The position numbers were made by a program, and so were the translations under genes. From positions 868,001 to 932,000 of the forward strand of contig NZ_CP019781.1 in the NCBI RefSeq assembly GCF_002022505.1: DNA of 64,000 nucleotides, in the 5' to 3' direction. How positions within the stretch are numbered: the first letter of the stretch is position 1; each line of letters begins with the position of its first letter. The notes below the pieces were generated by a model, which ran no database searches, was not told the DNA's origin, and saw only the letters and a list, made by a program, of their open reading frames with translations. The DNA comes from Bartonella sp. WD16.2. GTDB taxonomy: Bacteria > Pseudomonadota > Alphaproteobacteria > Rhizobiales > Rhizobiaceae. Shown here in pieces: positions 10,737 through 19,257 of this stretch.

Positions 10737-12053
10737 TTATGTCATACGTTCGATACGAATGAATTGAGATCTTGCAACAAGATGACTATCTTTTGCGATT
10801 CCCGCAAGCGCCTGTTGTATGTTTGTTTCTGTTGTTTCATGCGTGACTAAAATAATTGTTTTTGTTCCCCCAATTTGACCTTCTACAAAAGACCTCTGAA
10901 CAATTGACTCCAATGAAATGTCATGATCAGCCATATGCTTTGCAACCATCGCAAAAACACCAGCACGGTCATGAACACTCAAACGAATAAAGTAATCCCC
11001 CGCGTGGGTAGCAATACATGTTTTTTTATAAGGGGTAAGCGCTAATGCTGGCCGTCCCAAAACAGCTCTATATTGAAAACCAGGATGTGCTTTTGCTATG
11101 TCAGCTAAATCTCCAATAACCGCTAAAGCTGTCGCTGCGCCCCCAGCACCAGAACCAGAAAATAGTAACTCACCTAATAAATCACTTTGAATAGCAAGCG
11201 CATTAGTGACACACATAAATTTGTGCAATCACAGATGATGTGGGTACCATTGCTGGATGAACACGTTGCTCAATTCCTGTATCAGTTTTTAACGCAACTC
11301 CTAAAAGTTTAATATGATAACCCAATTCATCAGCTGCTCGGATATCAACTTGCGAAATATTACTAATTCCCTCAACATAAACATCATCTAATGAAATGAC
11401 AGTTCCAAATGCCAAACTTGTTAATAAAGCTAATTTATGAGCGGTATCGTGACCTTCAATATCAAAAATCGGATCCGCTTCAGCATAACCAAATTTTTGT
11501 GCATCTGCCAAACAGTCTTTAAATGAGAGACTTTCTGTAAACATGCGTGTTAATATATAGTTACAGGTCCCATTAAGAATCCCATAAATTCGTGATACAC
11601 GGTTACTGGAAAGAGATTCTCTCATCACCTTGATGACAAGAATTCCACCCGCAACAGCAGCTTCAAAATTAAGAAAAACGCCTTTTTCTTCTGCATGAGT
11701 AGCAAGTGTTATTCCATGTCGGGCTAACAGTGCCTTATTGGCAGTAACAACATGATGTCCTGCCTCAAGAGCTGCCTCAACTGAAGCAAGTGCAACATCC
11801 AATTCACCACCAATCAATTCAACAAAAACATCGATTTCATTAGAAGAAGCCATTTGTACAGGTGAATCAAACCATTTAATATGACTCAAATCAATTCCAC
11901 GATCACGGTTCTTATCACGCGCACTAACAGCAACAACTTCTATGGGACGTCCGCAATGATAAGTTAAAGTATTTGCCTTTTCATGTAAAATTCGAACAAC
12001 TGAAGTACCAACCGTTCAAGGCCTCCAATTCCAACCCTTAAAGCTTTCGCCAC
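10737..12053 (-). pseudogene. hom: Homoserine dehydrogenase, broken by two frameshifts
   Basis: The intact enzyme reduces aspartate semialdehyde to homoserine for Thr and Met synthesis. The reading starts at GTG 12053 with AKALRVGIGGL, the start of the nucleotide-binding Rossmann loop. Near 12017 one base is missing, and the expected continuation TVGTSVVRILHEK lies in the next frame. That frame runs through the catalytic domain (NGTCNYILTRM; EADPIFDIEGHD) until an extra base near 11214 shifts it again. A C-terminal ACT domain (FIRLSVHDRAGVFAMVAKH) closes the gene. Every domain is recognisable and little diverged, so the breaks are recent or are sequencing errors. Confidence 0.85.
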
Positions 12054-12920
12054 TATTTAAACTGCCTGCTAATTTCTTATTTTTATTGAAAATATTTGAA
12101 ATAACGCTTGCTTTTGATGCAAATCATGCTCATTCACAATAAATATCTAGGTATTTATTATACTCCTACTTTTAAAATGACAACAATATCCACTCATTTA
12201 ATCAAATATTTAAAAATTATGAGGAACACAAAAATTGCATTTTTAAAGAATAAACTTAAAAACTATAATCTGTATAGGCATATAAATACTGCAGAATTTA
12301 AGTAAGATCACACATATTAAAGTAGTTGTTATTTTCTATATCCAACAAGAAGAACTCCACCCACCACTTTAAACCTTGATATAAATCTAACGTTTATATA
12401 TCGCGTTTAAATATCTGAAAGTTTGAAATTGATAAATAAATTACCCTCAAAATAAAACACTGTATTTAAATAATTATCGATTTCCGCTCCGTACATCTGA
12501 TGCAATGTTTTTTCAACTTCACAACACAACATTCCCTTATTTTTCAATTAAATTTAATGAATCTACGATTTTGTCTTAAAAAAATAGCTTTCATATGATA
12601 TGCATTATTAAGAAGTTGTTGTTGTGTTTTGGTAAATTGTTCTTTAGCTATTAAACACTGCGAGTCTTTATCATTTTCACTCATTTACCGAAATTGGAAA
12701 TAATAAAAATATCATTCAGTTACTATCGTTGCTAACATCAAGGCTTCTACCAGCTTTATAATTTTTCATAGATTTCCTCATTTAATGTTTTGTAAAATAA
12801 TGCGAATTGCATCAACATATATTATTTAAGCTAATCCAATAAAATGCGTTTTTTGTAAAAAAATCATTCATAGGGGTTGCGAAGTAAAAAGATCCTCTCT
12901 ATAAGCCTCATCACTGGTTT
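12054..12920. other. Gap between hom and tRNA-Glu, 867 bp
   Basis: AT-rich and mostly featureless. One short minus-strand reading frame (12544-12684) is listed separately. A plus-strand frame at 12108-12305 has no ribosome-binding site and biased, low-complexity composition; I do not call it. The final bases lead into the tRNA gene. Confidence 0.5.
12544..12684 (-). CDS. Possible 46-residue small protein
   Basis: Reads MSENDKDSQCLIAKEQF... and ends RRFIKFN. It has a polar, lysine- and glutamine-rich composition unlike the surrounding random frames. There is no strong Shine-Dalgarno before the ATG and I recognise no family. It may be a real small gene, the relic of one, or chance. Confidence 0.25.
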   Translation of the reverse strand: MSENDKDSQCLIAKEQFTKTQQQLLNNAYHMKAIFLRQNRRFIKFN

Positions 12921-12995
12921 GCGCCCATCGTCTAGCGGTTAGGACATCGCCCTTTCACGGCGGAAACAGGGGTTCGATTCCCCTTGGGCGTACCA
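12921..12995 (+). tRNA. tRNA-Glu (anticodon TTC), CCA encoded
   Basis: A complete cloverleaf. The acceptor arm GCGCCCA pairs with TGGGCGT (first pair G-U), the anticodon stem CGCC/GGCG closes the loop CTTTCAC with anticodon TTC, the T arm is GGGG TTCGATT CCCC, the discriminator is A, and CCA is encoded. It sits 77 bp from the end of a convergently oriented phage integrase, so its 3' end is the likely integration target of the neighbouring prophage. Confidence 0.95.
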
Positions 12996-13072
12996 GTTAT
13001 TAATAAAATCAATAAGTTATTGCAAAGGTAAGGGAATTTGTACTTATTGATTTCATTAAGTTTTTTTGTACA

Positions 13073-14116
13073 CTATCCCGCACCTTTTTGAAGTTTTTTA
13101 ATTGCTTCTATGGCGAGTCGTTTTCTATCAGCTGTCTTTGTATAGAGTGATGCCATATCGTCTTCAGTCCATCCAAAAATTGCCTTAAGTTGTGAAACCG
13201 TAGCACCTGCATTAGCAGCCCTTGTTGCGGCTAATTTTCTCAAACCATGGGCTGATTTTTTTATTCCCGCTTCATTACAAGCATCTCTAAACAAGTTACC
13301 AAAGGTTTCTTTGGTTAGTTTCGTGCCCCCTTTCCCACAAATAAATGTTTCATCACCAATAGGACCCGTTTCAAGAGTTTTTGCTAACTCAGGTAAAATG
13401 GGAAGAAACACATCTGTTTGGAATTTGCTCTTTTCTGTCTTTAAATGAATAATATTATCCGTTACATCCTTCCAACCGACGCGCACAACATCTCCCCGTC
13501 GTAAGCCTGTGTAGAGAAGAACATCAATCCATACGCGTTCATGTGTTCCAAGAGGCCATCGTTGATGATATTTATCGATGTCTTCTTCTAACCATGGAGA
13601 AAAACCCTCTGTATTAAAGGATTTGGGTGGTTTGATATTAAAGGCAGGGTTTCTGTGCAAAAGAGAATTATCAACTGCCCAATTGAAAAGACCATTTAAG
13701 GCTGTCAAAAAATGCCTTGCAGCGGCAGGAGTCTCACGTCTTCTCTCTACCGCATCAAGAATATGCTGTTTTTCTATACTTTTATAGGAACAAGTACCAA
13801 TATGTTGAGAAATATTATTTAGGATTCTTTGTTTAACTTTTTTGGTTGATTCAGCTTGATTATGCCATTGCATGCTTTGCAAATATTGGTGCATCAGCCA
13901 ATCAAAAGAACCTTCCATAAGTCTAGTACGTTTTATTTGTCTTGGAAGGCCGTTTTGCGCTTCTTTGAGAGCAAGTGTATAATTGTCAACAAATTCTTGC
14001 GTTCCATAAGTTCCGTATACCCTATACCTTTGACCATGCCCGATACGCACATACCATATGGTTTTACCATGGCGCGTAATTTCTTTGACAAGGTGGGGAG
14101 GCCGTGGTTTAGGCAT
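13073..14116 (-). CDS. int: Phage tyrosine integrase
   Basis: Site-specific recombinase that inserts and excises phage DNA at an att site. At 347 residues it is intact. It has an N-terminal DNA-binding half (SAM-like core around 60-150) and a C-terminal catalytic domain with the first Arg in TGLRRGD (about 204), HGLRK with the conserved His and second Arg (about 289), Trp in FGWTEDD at the second His position, and the nucleophile Tyr in SLYTKT (about 324). Its location 77 bp from a tRNA-Glu fits tRNA-directed integration. The gene reads toward the tRNA. It follows the small gene ending at 14119 by two bases, so the two are co-transcribed. Confidence 0.93.
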   Translation of the reverse strand: MPKPRPPHLVKEITRHGKTIWYVRIGHGQRYRVYGTYGTQEFVDNYTLALKEAQNGLPRQIKRTRLMEGSFDWLMHQYLQSMQWHNQAESTKKVKQRILNNISQHIGTCSYKSIEKQHILDAVERRRETPAAARHFLTALNGLFNWAVDNSLLHRNPAFNIKPPKSFNTEGFSPWLEEDIDKYHQRWPLGTHERVWIDVLLYTGLRRGDVVRVGWKDVTDNIIHLKTEKSKFQTDVFLPILPELAKTLETGPIGDETFICGKGGTKLTKETFGNLFRDACNEAGIKKSAHGLRKLAATRAANAGATVSQLKAIFGWTEDDMASLYTKTADRKRLAIEAIKKLQKGAG

Positions 14117-14118
14117 GA

Positions 14119-14370
14119 CTAGAACTTAATACCGTCAACAGAACGGCAAGTGTTTTGAGTATTATATTCTTCTTGCTCATCTTCCAATGGAGGAAAATCA
14201 TCAATGTTAAAGAGATTACAGTCTTTAGTTGATGGTGTTGTTATTGCTTTGAGATAGATTAAGAGTTCACCGGTTGGTTTGATTTCAATTAATTCACATC
14301 CTTGCTTTTTAGCTTCTCGTAAAGCGCGAGCAATGGCCGGCTGTGTTATAGTAGGGTAGCGATGAGCCAT
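14119..14370 (-). CDS. Small phage protein of unknown function, upstream of integrase
   Basis: 83 residues from the ATG at 14370 (MAHRYPTITQPAIARALREAKK). That start has TTAAGGAAATTC just upstream, so a nine-residue longer start is less likely. The N-terminal half looks helical and could be a small DNA-binding or excisionase-like domain; the position directly before int suits such a role, but no family is recognised. Its leader closely resembles the leader of recT (see the repeat at 14385-14437). It ends two bases before int. Confidence 0.6.
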   Translation of the reverse strand: MAHRYPTITQPAIARALREAKKQGCELIEIKPTGELLIYLKAITTPSTKDCNLFNIDDFPPLEDEQEEYNTQNTCRSVDGIKF

Positions 14371-14384
14371 GTTGAATTTCCTTA

Positions 14385-14437
14385 ATTTTGATTGCACCTC
14401 ACCTGTGATGAGATATGCATGTGTGTTGAAAGTGATT
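14385..14437 (-). promoter_or_regulatory. Repeated leader element, copy A
   Basis: The minus-strand 5' leader of the 14370 gene. It shares a core (TTCAACAC, then ATGC, then CACAGGTG.GGTG, then AA.TTAAGGA) with the leader of recT at 15932-15982. A short CTCA/TGAG hairpin can form around the CACAGG core. The two genes behind the copies are unrelated, so the element is likely regulatory rather than part of a gene duplication. Confidence 0.45.
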
Positions 14438-14448
14438 GAAAAATGGGT

Positions 14449-14490
14449 GGGGGCGCTGGTTGGGAGGGATGTAAGGAAAAGAGCGCCCCC
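14449..14490 (-). terminator. GC-rich hairpin between exonuclease and integrase genes
   Basis: A nine-base perfect inverted repeat (GGGGGCGCT / AGCGCCCCC) with a 24-base loop, lying nine bases past the exonuclease stop. It has no T run on either side, so it is a weak candidate for an intrinsic terminator. It could instead be an RNA-processing or stability element. Confidence 0.35.
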
Positions 14491-14498
14491 TATGGGGT

Positions 14499-15119
14499 TT
14501 AAACAGCTTTTGTCAAGATTTGCATATCCTGTTCTATTTCTGCTAAAAATGTTTCGACAGCTTTATTGATGTGCTCAATCTGTTCATCATCGCGTGGAAT
14601 GCGTAGAGCCCTGATACACAAATGAGGTGATTTATCTATAAACAAAGGGTGATAGCTAACAAAATCACACCATTTTCGCCCTGTGCAAGCCATTTGGAAT
14701 TGCATTTGTAAAATATATTCAGGTTTGATTTTACCGTCTCGCAAAAAACGGACATGGGTTGTTTCTTGAGGACATTTGACTTCTATGAGGCCCTCATCTC
14801 CAATGAGACCATCAGGACTAGCGCCTGCCATTTCAATTGTCGGATGGGGAATAAACCCACATCGTGTGACAGGGGTATCGTAAAGAAAGCTATATTCTTC
14901 AATTGCACTGTCTTCATGTTCATTTCCCCATCGCATGGCAGGCGTTTCATAAGATGATACTGTTTTACCAGTTAAACGTTCTGTAATAAGCTTGATTTTG
15001 TACTCTTCATATTTACTTGTTGGTAAGCCTTTAGCTGTTTTATCGACGATGCTGTTAATGTTTGAGGCTGTGACTTTACCTAAACGGGCTTGAAACCACT
15101 CTGCAGTTCTTTGTTCCAT
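14499..15119 (-). CDS. YqaJ-type viral recombinase exonuclease
   Basis: Lambda-Red-alpha-like 5'-3' exonuclease that resects double-stranded ends for single-strand annealing. It has 206 residues from ATG 15119. The fold markers are visible: RTAEWFQARLGKVTASN at the N-terminus, RWGNEHEDSAIEEY (catalytic Glu), GASPDGLIGDEGLIEVKCP (the D...ExK metal site, about residues 105-125) and LQMQFQMACTGRKWCDFV. The start lies one base after the recT stop at 15121, so translation is coupled with RecT, its functional partner. An upstream start inside recT is less likely. Confidence 0.9.
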   Translation of the reverse strand: MEQRTAEWFQARLGKVTASNINSIVDKTAKGLPTSKYEEYKIKLITERLTGKTVSSYETPAMRWGNEHEDSAIEEYSFLYDTPVTRCGFIPHPTIEMAGASPDGLIGDEGLIEVKCPQETTHVRFLRDGKIKPEYILQMQFQMACTGRKWCDFVSYHPLFIDKSPHLCIRALRIPRDDEQIEHINKAVETFLAEIEQDMQILTKAV

Positions 15120-15120
15120 A

Positions 15121-15915
15121 TCACACCTCCATTGAAGCTTGTTGAATTGGTGTGTTTGGTTGTGTTGGTAAAGGTAAAGCTTGTTGTGCTTCATTCATTT
15201 GTAAGTGTTGTTTTGCTTCCAAACGCTTTAAAATAATTTGCCCTGTCTCATGAGACATTTCTGCAAAGTTTGTGACCTTTGCGTAAGAGAGTACTTTTTC
15301 CTCTTCTGTTTTTGTTTGTTCCATTAACTCTTTGATTTGCGCAAGTGATTCATCAGATATTCTCTCGTTTTGGGGATTATCATTAACTTCACTGAGGTAA
15401 ATAGCTTCATTGATACGTTCAGCTTCGTCTTTATCGTAGATACCAGATAAACCGAATGCATAACGAGCACACTGTATAAGTGCTTTATGACGCAGCATAC
15501 GAGCAGGACATTGATTCCAAGGTTCTGTATTTCGCTTACATTCTTTGAGATATTCTGTGATTTTAAAGGGGTATTTCTTGTCTTTCAAATATATAGCGCA
15601 TGTAACAGAAAACAGATTGCCTTCATTATCAAAGTTTTCTTGGAGTTCCACTCCATCAAGATTATCATGTGAATGTATGACTTTGAGCCACCCATCAACA
15701 GAGACAACCGATATAATACCGCCGCCTCTTTTAGGGATGGCATATATTTCTTTTCTCAGGGGATTTAATCCATAATCATTGGCAAGATAAACAAAGACCA
15801 AAAACTCAGCATTAGAAATATTACCGCTAATACATGTTTTGAAAATTGCTTCACGAAATTCTTGTTCTGATAAATCATATTGTTGCGCCATTTTTGCAAC
15901 GAGAGGAGTTGTCAT
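15121..15915 (-). CDS. recT: RecT/Bet-family single-strand annealing protein
   Basis: Anneals complementary single strands made by the YqaJ exonuclease. It has 264 residues from ATG 15915 with TTAAGGATAAC upstream. Family traits are SEQEFREAIFKTCI, NDYGLNPLRKEIYAIPKRGGG and the conserved tract VVSVDGWLKVIHSHDNLDG, then CKRNTEPWNQCPARMLRHKALIQCARYAFG near residue 160. The C-terminal tail is Gln/Pro-rich. The gene pair is the recombination module of an otherwise incomplete phage. Confidence 0.9.
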   Translation of the reverse strand: MTTPLVAKMAQQYDLSEQEFREAIFKTCISGNISNAEFLVFVYLANDYGLNPLRKEIYAIPKRGGGIISVVSVDGWLKVIHSHDNLDGVELQENFDNEGNLFSVTCAIYLKDKKYPFKITEYLKECKRNTEPWNQCPARMLRHKALIQCARYAFGLSGIYDKDEAERINEAIYLSEVNDNPQNERISDESLAQIKELMEQTKTEEEKVLSYAKVTNFAEMSHETGQIILKRLEAKQHLQMNEAQQALPLPTQPNTPIQQASMEV

Positions 15916-15931
15916 TATCGTTATCCTTAAC

Positions 15932-15982
15932 TTTGGGTACACCCCACCTGTGGCGTGAAGCACGCATGTGTTGAAAAGGGTG
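15932..15982 (-). promoter_or_regulatory. Repeated leader element, copy B
   Basis: The minus-strand 5' leader of recT, similar over about 60 bases to the leader at 14385-14437. This copy forms a GCGTG-CTT-CACGC hairpin just before the shared CACAGGTGGGGTG core. The recT ribosome-binding site follows directly. Confidence 0.45.
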
Positions 15983-15997
15983 TGTTTTGATTAATTT

Positions 15998-16825
15998 TTA
16001 GATGTATTGAGAAGAAAGCGTTGTTGCTGTCATTCTTTTAAAATCAGCAACTTTGGCATTAGCAAAGTCGTTAATCTCTTCTTGAGTGTGGATTTGTTTG
16101 CAAAGTATCATACTCAGGCGTTTTAATCCTTTTGATGTAATTTTTGCGCTAGGAACGGTCTTTTCTCGTCCACTGATTGTTTGAATGGTTTCGGGTATAT
16201 AAGCCATCAGTCCTTCATTGATTTTACTGTAATAAGGCATCAAACTTTTATCAGTACGGCAATAAATCCAACGACGATTGATCAAATAGTTCGCTAAATC
16301 TTCAGAGCACATGTCTAATATTTTTGCTACATCACTTATACTAAGCAAATTATCAGATTGTTCTAAAGGTTTAAGTGCTTCTGTCTTTGGAGTTAATTGA
16401 GCAATGATATGATCCTTACGTTCACTTTCATTTTTTAAGTGCGTAAAAACACCTAAGATGACCTGAGGATTAGAGTAGTCAATTTGAGAAGAGTTCATTT
16501 GTTTTGCTTTTCGTTCACACTCAATGAAATATTGACGAGCTTGCTTACCTTTCTCATTACGTTCAATCATAGCAAGTTCTTTTGCCATGTCTAAGGTGAG
16601 GTAGTATTCTGTACTTGGACGAGCGTTTTGTTTGGATTTTACTAAAATTTTAGTAAAACTCACAAAGTCTTTATTTTCTAGGAAACCGTACTCTTTAATA
16701 CGATTAGCTATCTAATCGTTAAAATTGAAGTTAACTTCCAAGAACGTATACAACTCACGTGCATTGACTGTTTGTACAGTTTCTTGATTAATTGTATGGT
16801 TCCAAATAGCGATAGGCATTTCCAT
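15998..16825 (-). pseudogene. AntA-type phage antirepressor, stopped by an in-frame TAG
   Basis: The reading starts MEMPIAIWNHTINQETVQTVNARELYTFLEV, an AntA/AntB domain. Codon 38 is TAG at 16712-16714 where the intact paralogue at 21107 has Trp (KFADWIK). After it the frame stays open through TLDMAKELAMIERNEKGKQARQYFIECERKAKQ and a KilAC-like C-terminal domain to 15998. The ATG at 16825 has GAGG six bases upstream. The intact paralogue would bind or titrate the phage repressor; this copy can give only a 37-residue fragment unless the stop is read through or translation restarts. Confidence 0.85.
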
Positions 16826-16891
16826 TACAGACCTCATAGTGTTGGGATTGTTTTTTCAGATGTGCTGGGAAGAAAATATTATTGCCAACAA

Positions 16892-17239
16892 TTACTGTAG
16901 AATGGGGTTGCACTCTCCCGTTCTCTTAATTTTGTCTAAGACATCACTGTATGCCCAACTGTGAGCTATAAAATGATATGGATCGTCCTCTAAAAAATAA
17001 TAATGCTCATAATCGTCTAAGTATTTTTGCACATAAAGTTCAGCAACCTCTTCAGAAATATCATCATAGCGGTTTGACATAAGATCAATGCGAAGAATGC
17101 TTACAACAGTTTCCATCTGGCCCATAATGTCCATGATTTCAGTTTCATCAATTGGTCCAGGTTTAGCGTAGTAATCATCATCGTGAGTGGACACAATCAA
17201 CAAGATCTCATCAGCACTCACAAAAAGCTGTTTATTCAT
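16892..17239 (-). CDS. Small acidic phage protein of unknown function
   Basis: 115 residues from ATG 17239, which is preceded by GAGGGG at a good distance. It is strongly acidic with many Asp, Glu and Tyr (DDDYYAKPG, LDDYEHYYFLEDDPYHF) and has no membrane segment. Acidic small phage proteins often mimic DNA or block host nucleases; that is only a suggestion from composition. It lies in the leftward early operon after the operator pair at 17296-17334, so it should be among the first genes repressed by the CI-like protein. Confidence 0.6.
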   Translation of the reverse strand: MNKQLFVSADEILLIVSTHDDDYYAKPGPIDETEIMDIMGQMETVVSILRIDLMSNRYDDISEEVAELYVQKYLDDYEHYYFLEDDPYHFIAHSWAYSDVLDKIKRTGECNPILQ

Positions 17240-17295
17240 TTTCCATCCCCTCTCATTCACGTTGGCAAATGGTTATTTGTAGTGTATATAAGTCA

Positions 17296-17334
17296 GTACA
17301 TTATGTACCAAATATAGTCAAGTACATTTTGTAC
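17296..17334. promoter_or_regulatory. Left operator pair of the phage switch
   Basis: Two 13-bp palindromes, GTACATTATGTAC (17296-17308) and GTACATTTTGTAC (17322-17334), 26 bp apart start to start. The same half-site (GTAC..T) and the same 26-bp spacing recur at 18164 and 18190 between the CI-like and Cro-like genes. They lie upstream of the leftward small acidic gene, where a lambda-type OL would be. No footprint data are implied; repressor identity is inferred from context. Confidence 0.7.
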
Positions 17335-17511
17335 TTATTTTATAAAAATAATAAAAAAGGGGAAATAATCTGTGTTTTTTTATCTCTATAAGAATCACTT
17401 TATTATATAGAGTGTCAAAAATGCTCAGGCTTGTTGTTAGGAATCAACAAAACGCAGCCGCGATTCCACTGATAGCATTTAATTTTAAGTAGATGAAAGA
17501 TGATTATAGTA

Positions 17512-18129
17512 TTACATTTCAAGAATAGTACGCCGTACACGACCTATTATTGAGATAGCACCTTCGAGTTTTGGAGCATTTATTGTTTTATCATATGAGG
17601 CGGGTTGAAAAGGAGGATTATCATTTGGCCTATATCGTTTATATGTTGCCTTTCCAGTTTCATCTGCAATGACATAACAAGCATTTGGTACAAGTTTCTT
17701 ATCTCGCATATTTACAAATATTATAGAATCTGGAGGACTAATTTTATTCATGGACGAACCATCCACGCGCAAAGCAATCCACTCACCCGCTGGAAGATTG
17801 ACAGCTTCGATCATAGAACAATCCAAAAAATCCGTTATACCGTCTTGCTCACTTAATTCTCCAGCACTAACCCACGAAATTAAAGGAACGCTCTCACTGA
17901 GGCTAGGATTATCTTGAGAAGACTTGCCATACAAAATCCATCCAGGATCTACATTAAATACCTCTCCATATCGTCCAGCCATTTGACGCGAGATAGCGCG
18001 ATTTCCATTTTCATTACTAATTAATGTATTAACATTGAGACTTGGTATAGCACGTGCGGCTTCGCTCGGTGTTAAATACCCGGCGCGCTCACGTGCCATT
18101 TTAAGTCTATCTTTTGGTAAAAGAATCAT
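17512..18129 (-). CDS. CI-like phage repressor with S24 self-cleavage domain
   Basis: Lysogeny repressor: an N-terminal helix-turn-helix (about 10-65: RLKMARERAGYLTPSEAARAI...VNTLISNENGNRAI) and a C-terminal LexA-like S24 peptidase domain. The catalytic Ser is in VDGSSMNKI and the Lys in GKATYKRY, so RecA-stimulated cleavage is possible. There are 205 residues from ATG 18129; a GTG at 18144 would add five. A half-operator (GTACATTAT) overlaps the start region, consistent with autoregulation. It is divergent from the Cro-like gene at 18213. Confidence 0.9.
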   Translation of the reverse strand: MILLPKDRLKMARERAGYLTPSEAARAIPSLNVNTLISNENGNRAISRQMAGRYGEVFNVDPGWILYGKSSQDNPSLSESVPLISWVSAGELSEQDGITDFLDCSMIEAVNLPAGEWIALRVDGSSMNKISPPDSIIFVNMRDKKLVPNACYVIADETGKATYKRYRPNDNPPFQPASYDKTINAPKLEGAISIIGRVRRTILEM

Positions 18130-18131
18130 TT

Positions 18132-18202
18132 GTACATTATCCACTATTTTTTCTGTTCAATGTGTACGATTTTATCTTGATTTTAAATTGTACGTAATGT
18201 AC
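18132..18202. promoter_or_regulatory. Right operator cluster between CI-like and Cro-like genes
   Basis: One full site, GTACGTAATGTAC (18190-18202), and two sites with only one good half, at 18164-18176 and 18132-18144. The 18164 and 18190 sites are 26 bp apart, exactly the spacing of the left pair. The lowest-quality site overlaps the repressor start, as expected if it tunes repressor self-control. It is analogous to lambda OR1-3 by position and graded strength. Confidence 0.6.
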
Positions 18203-18212
18203 TGTTGTTGCT

Positions 18213-18584
18213 ATGGTTAATAATTTTTCTGTTAAAAATTTAATTGAGTTCTGGGGATCTATACGCCAATTCGCAGAAGAAGTTGGATGTAGTTATGAAG
18301 CCGCGCGTAAAATGCGCGATCGTAATAGTATTTCTCCAAAATATTGGAACATAATTATTCAATTGTCTCAATCCAAAGGGTTATCTTGGGTTACAATAAA
18401 TTGGTTTCTTCATACATATGAGAACAAATCTCGTAAAATCTACTTTCCAATGACAAAACACCATAAAGATGCTGTTTATTCCGCGAAAAATCTTACTGTA
18501 CCAGATGGATCACAGTTAACAACATCTACGTTTTTGGAAAGTTCCGTGATTAATGAGCATCAGCGGGATAATTCGCCCTATTGA
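18213..18584 (+). CDS. Cro-like phage regulator
   Basis: 123 residues. The N-terminal 65 form a small helix-turn-helix of Cro/YdaS type (LIEFWGSIRQFAEEVGCSYEAARKMRDRNSI). The rest is a polar tail without known motif. It is divergent from the CI-like repressor with the operator cluster between them, which is the main argument for a Cro role. A coiled-coil gene follows 14 bases later in the same operon. Confidence 0.75.
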   Translation: MVNNFSVKNLIEFWGSIRQFAEEVGCSYEAARKMRDRNSISPKYWNIIIQLSQSKGLSWVTINWFLHTYENKSRKIYFPMTKHHKDAVYSAKNLTVPDGSQLTTSTFLESSVINEHQRDNSPY

Positions 18585-18598
18585 ATTGAAGAAAGAAT

Positions 18599-19102
18599 AT
18601 GAAAGCAAAAGAAATGTTAAAAGAAATTTATACCCGATTTTATAGATTAGTAAGTCGTCATAAGAGAATAGAAAATGCAAGCAAATTAATGGAAGAATAT
18701 ATAGAGGTAATGCCCTGTGAGTACGATACAGATGAACTTGCAAGACAATATTCTGCTCAAGAAAGAACTCGTTCATTAAAAGAGGAAATGCATAATTTAA
18801 AATTTGATCATTTGCTAGAGAGGTTTGGAGAGTCTCTTGCGGAATTAAGCAAACTTATCAAGGAAGAGCAAGCTACACTTAAAAAATTATCCACGTCAAT
18901 TCAACAAGAAAGTAAGGAATTACAGCAGAAAAGAAAAAACGTGGATTTACAAATGGAGTGGTTTGATATGTTAAACGATCAACTCAATGCTAAAACTGAC
19001 GTAAAAGAACCAGTTCAATCGGTTGATGTTTTACCGCCAATGAAAGTTATTTCTTTTGAACAAAAGGAAAATCTTCAAGAGAAAGAACGTCTTCAAGCTT
19101 AA
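18599..19102 (+). CDS. Coiled-coil phage protein of unknown function
   Basis: 167 residues, predicted almost wholly helical. A heptad-like stretch runs from about residue 85 to 125 (SLAELSKLIKEEQATLKKLSTSIQQESKELQQKRKN). It is rich in Lys and Glu, with no membrane segment or recognised domain. It follows the Cro-like gene by 14 bases with a GAAAGA ribosome-binding site. Role unknown. Confidence 0.6.
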   Translation: MKAKEMLKEIYTRFYRLVSRHKRIENASKLMEEYIEVMPCEYDTDELARQYSAQERTRSLKEEMHNLKFDHLLERFGESLAELSKLIKEEQATLKKLSTSIQQESKELQQKRKNVDLQMEWFDMLNDQLNAKTDVKEPVQSVDVLPPMKVISFEQKENLQEKERLQA

Positions 19103-19129
19103 TCTTGTACTCCATTTAAACGTGGCCAT

Positions 19130-19251
19130 CTCATTAGTTTAGCGTTCAGAGTTTTTAAGAAGGCTACTTTTCAAAAACATTTTTTCAATCGAGTTACTCG
19201 CTAGACGCTCTGTCATAGCGTGCATAACCGTATATTGCCTAAACTGATGAG
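19130..19251 (+). ncRNA. Structured leader RNA candidate upstream of the beta-helix-like gene
   Basis: A 13-bp near-perfect closing stem joins CTCATTAGTTTAG (19130-19142) to CTAAACTGATGAG (19239-19251; one G-U pair). Three hairpins lie inside: GTTTTT/AAAAAC (19151-19178), CGAG-TTA-CTCG (19190-19200) and ACGCT/AGCGT (19205-19221). A second AGCGT at 19141-19145 could pair with the same ACGCT, so two folds compete. The 3' arm ends six bases before the ATG at 19258 and contains GATGAG, the only Shine-Dalgarno-like sequence, so the stem would hide it. I know no family match. Confidence 0.55.
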
Positions 19252-19257
19252 ACAATT

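Noticed and set aside
12108..12305. 65-residue reading frame before tRNA-Glu
   Set aside because: No ribosome-binding site, low-complexity AT-rich translation and no family resemblance.
16826..16892. Third C4-like element before the dead antirepressor
   Set aside because: No closing stem or loop matching the Shine-Dalgarno could be built there.
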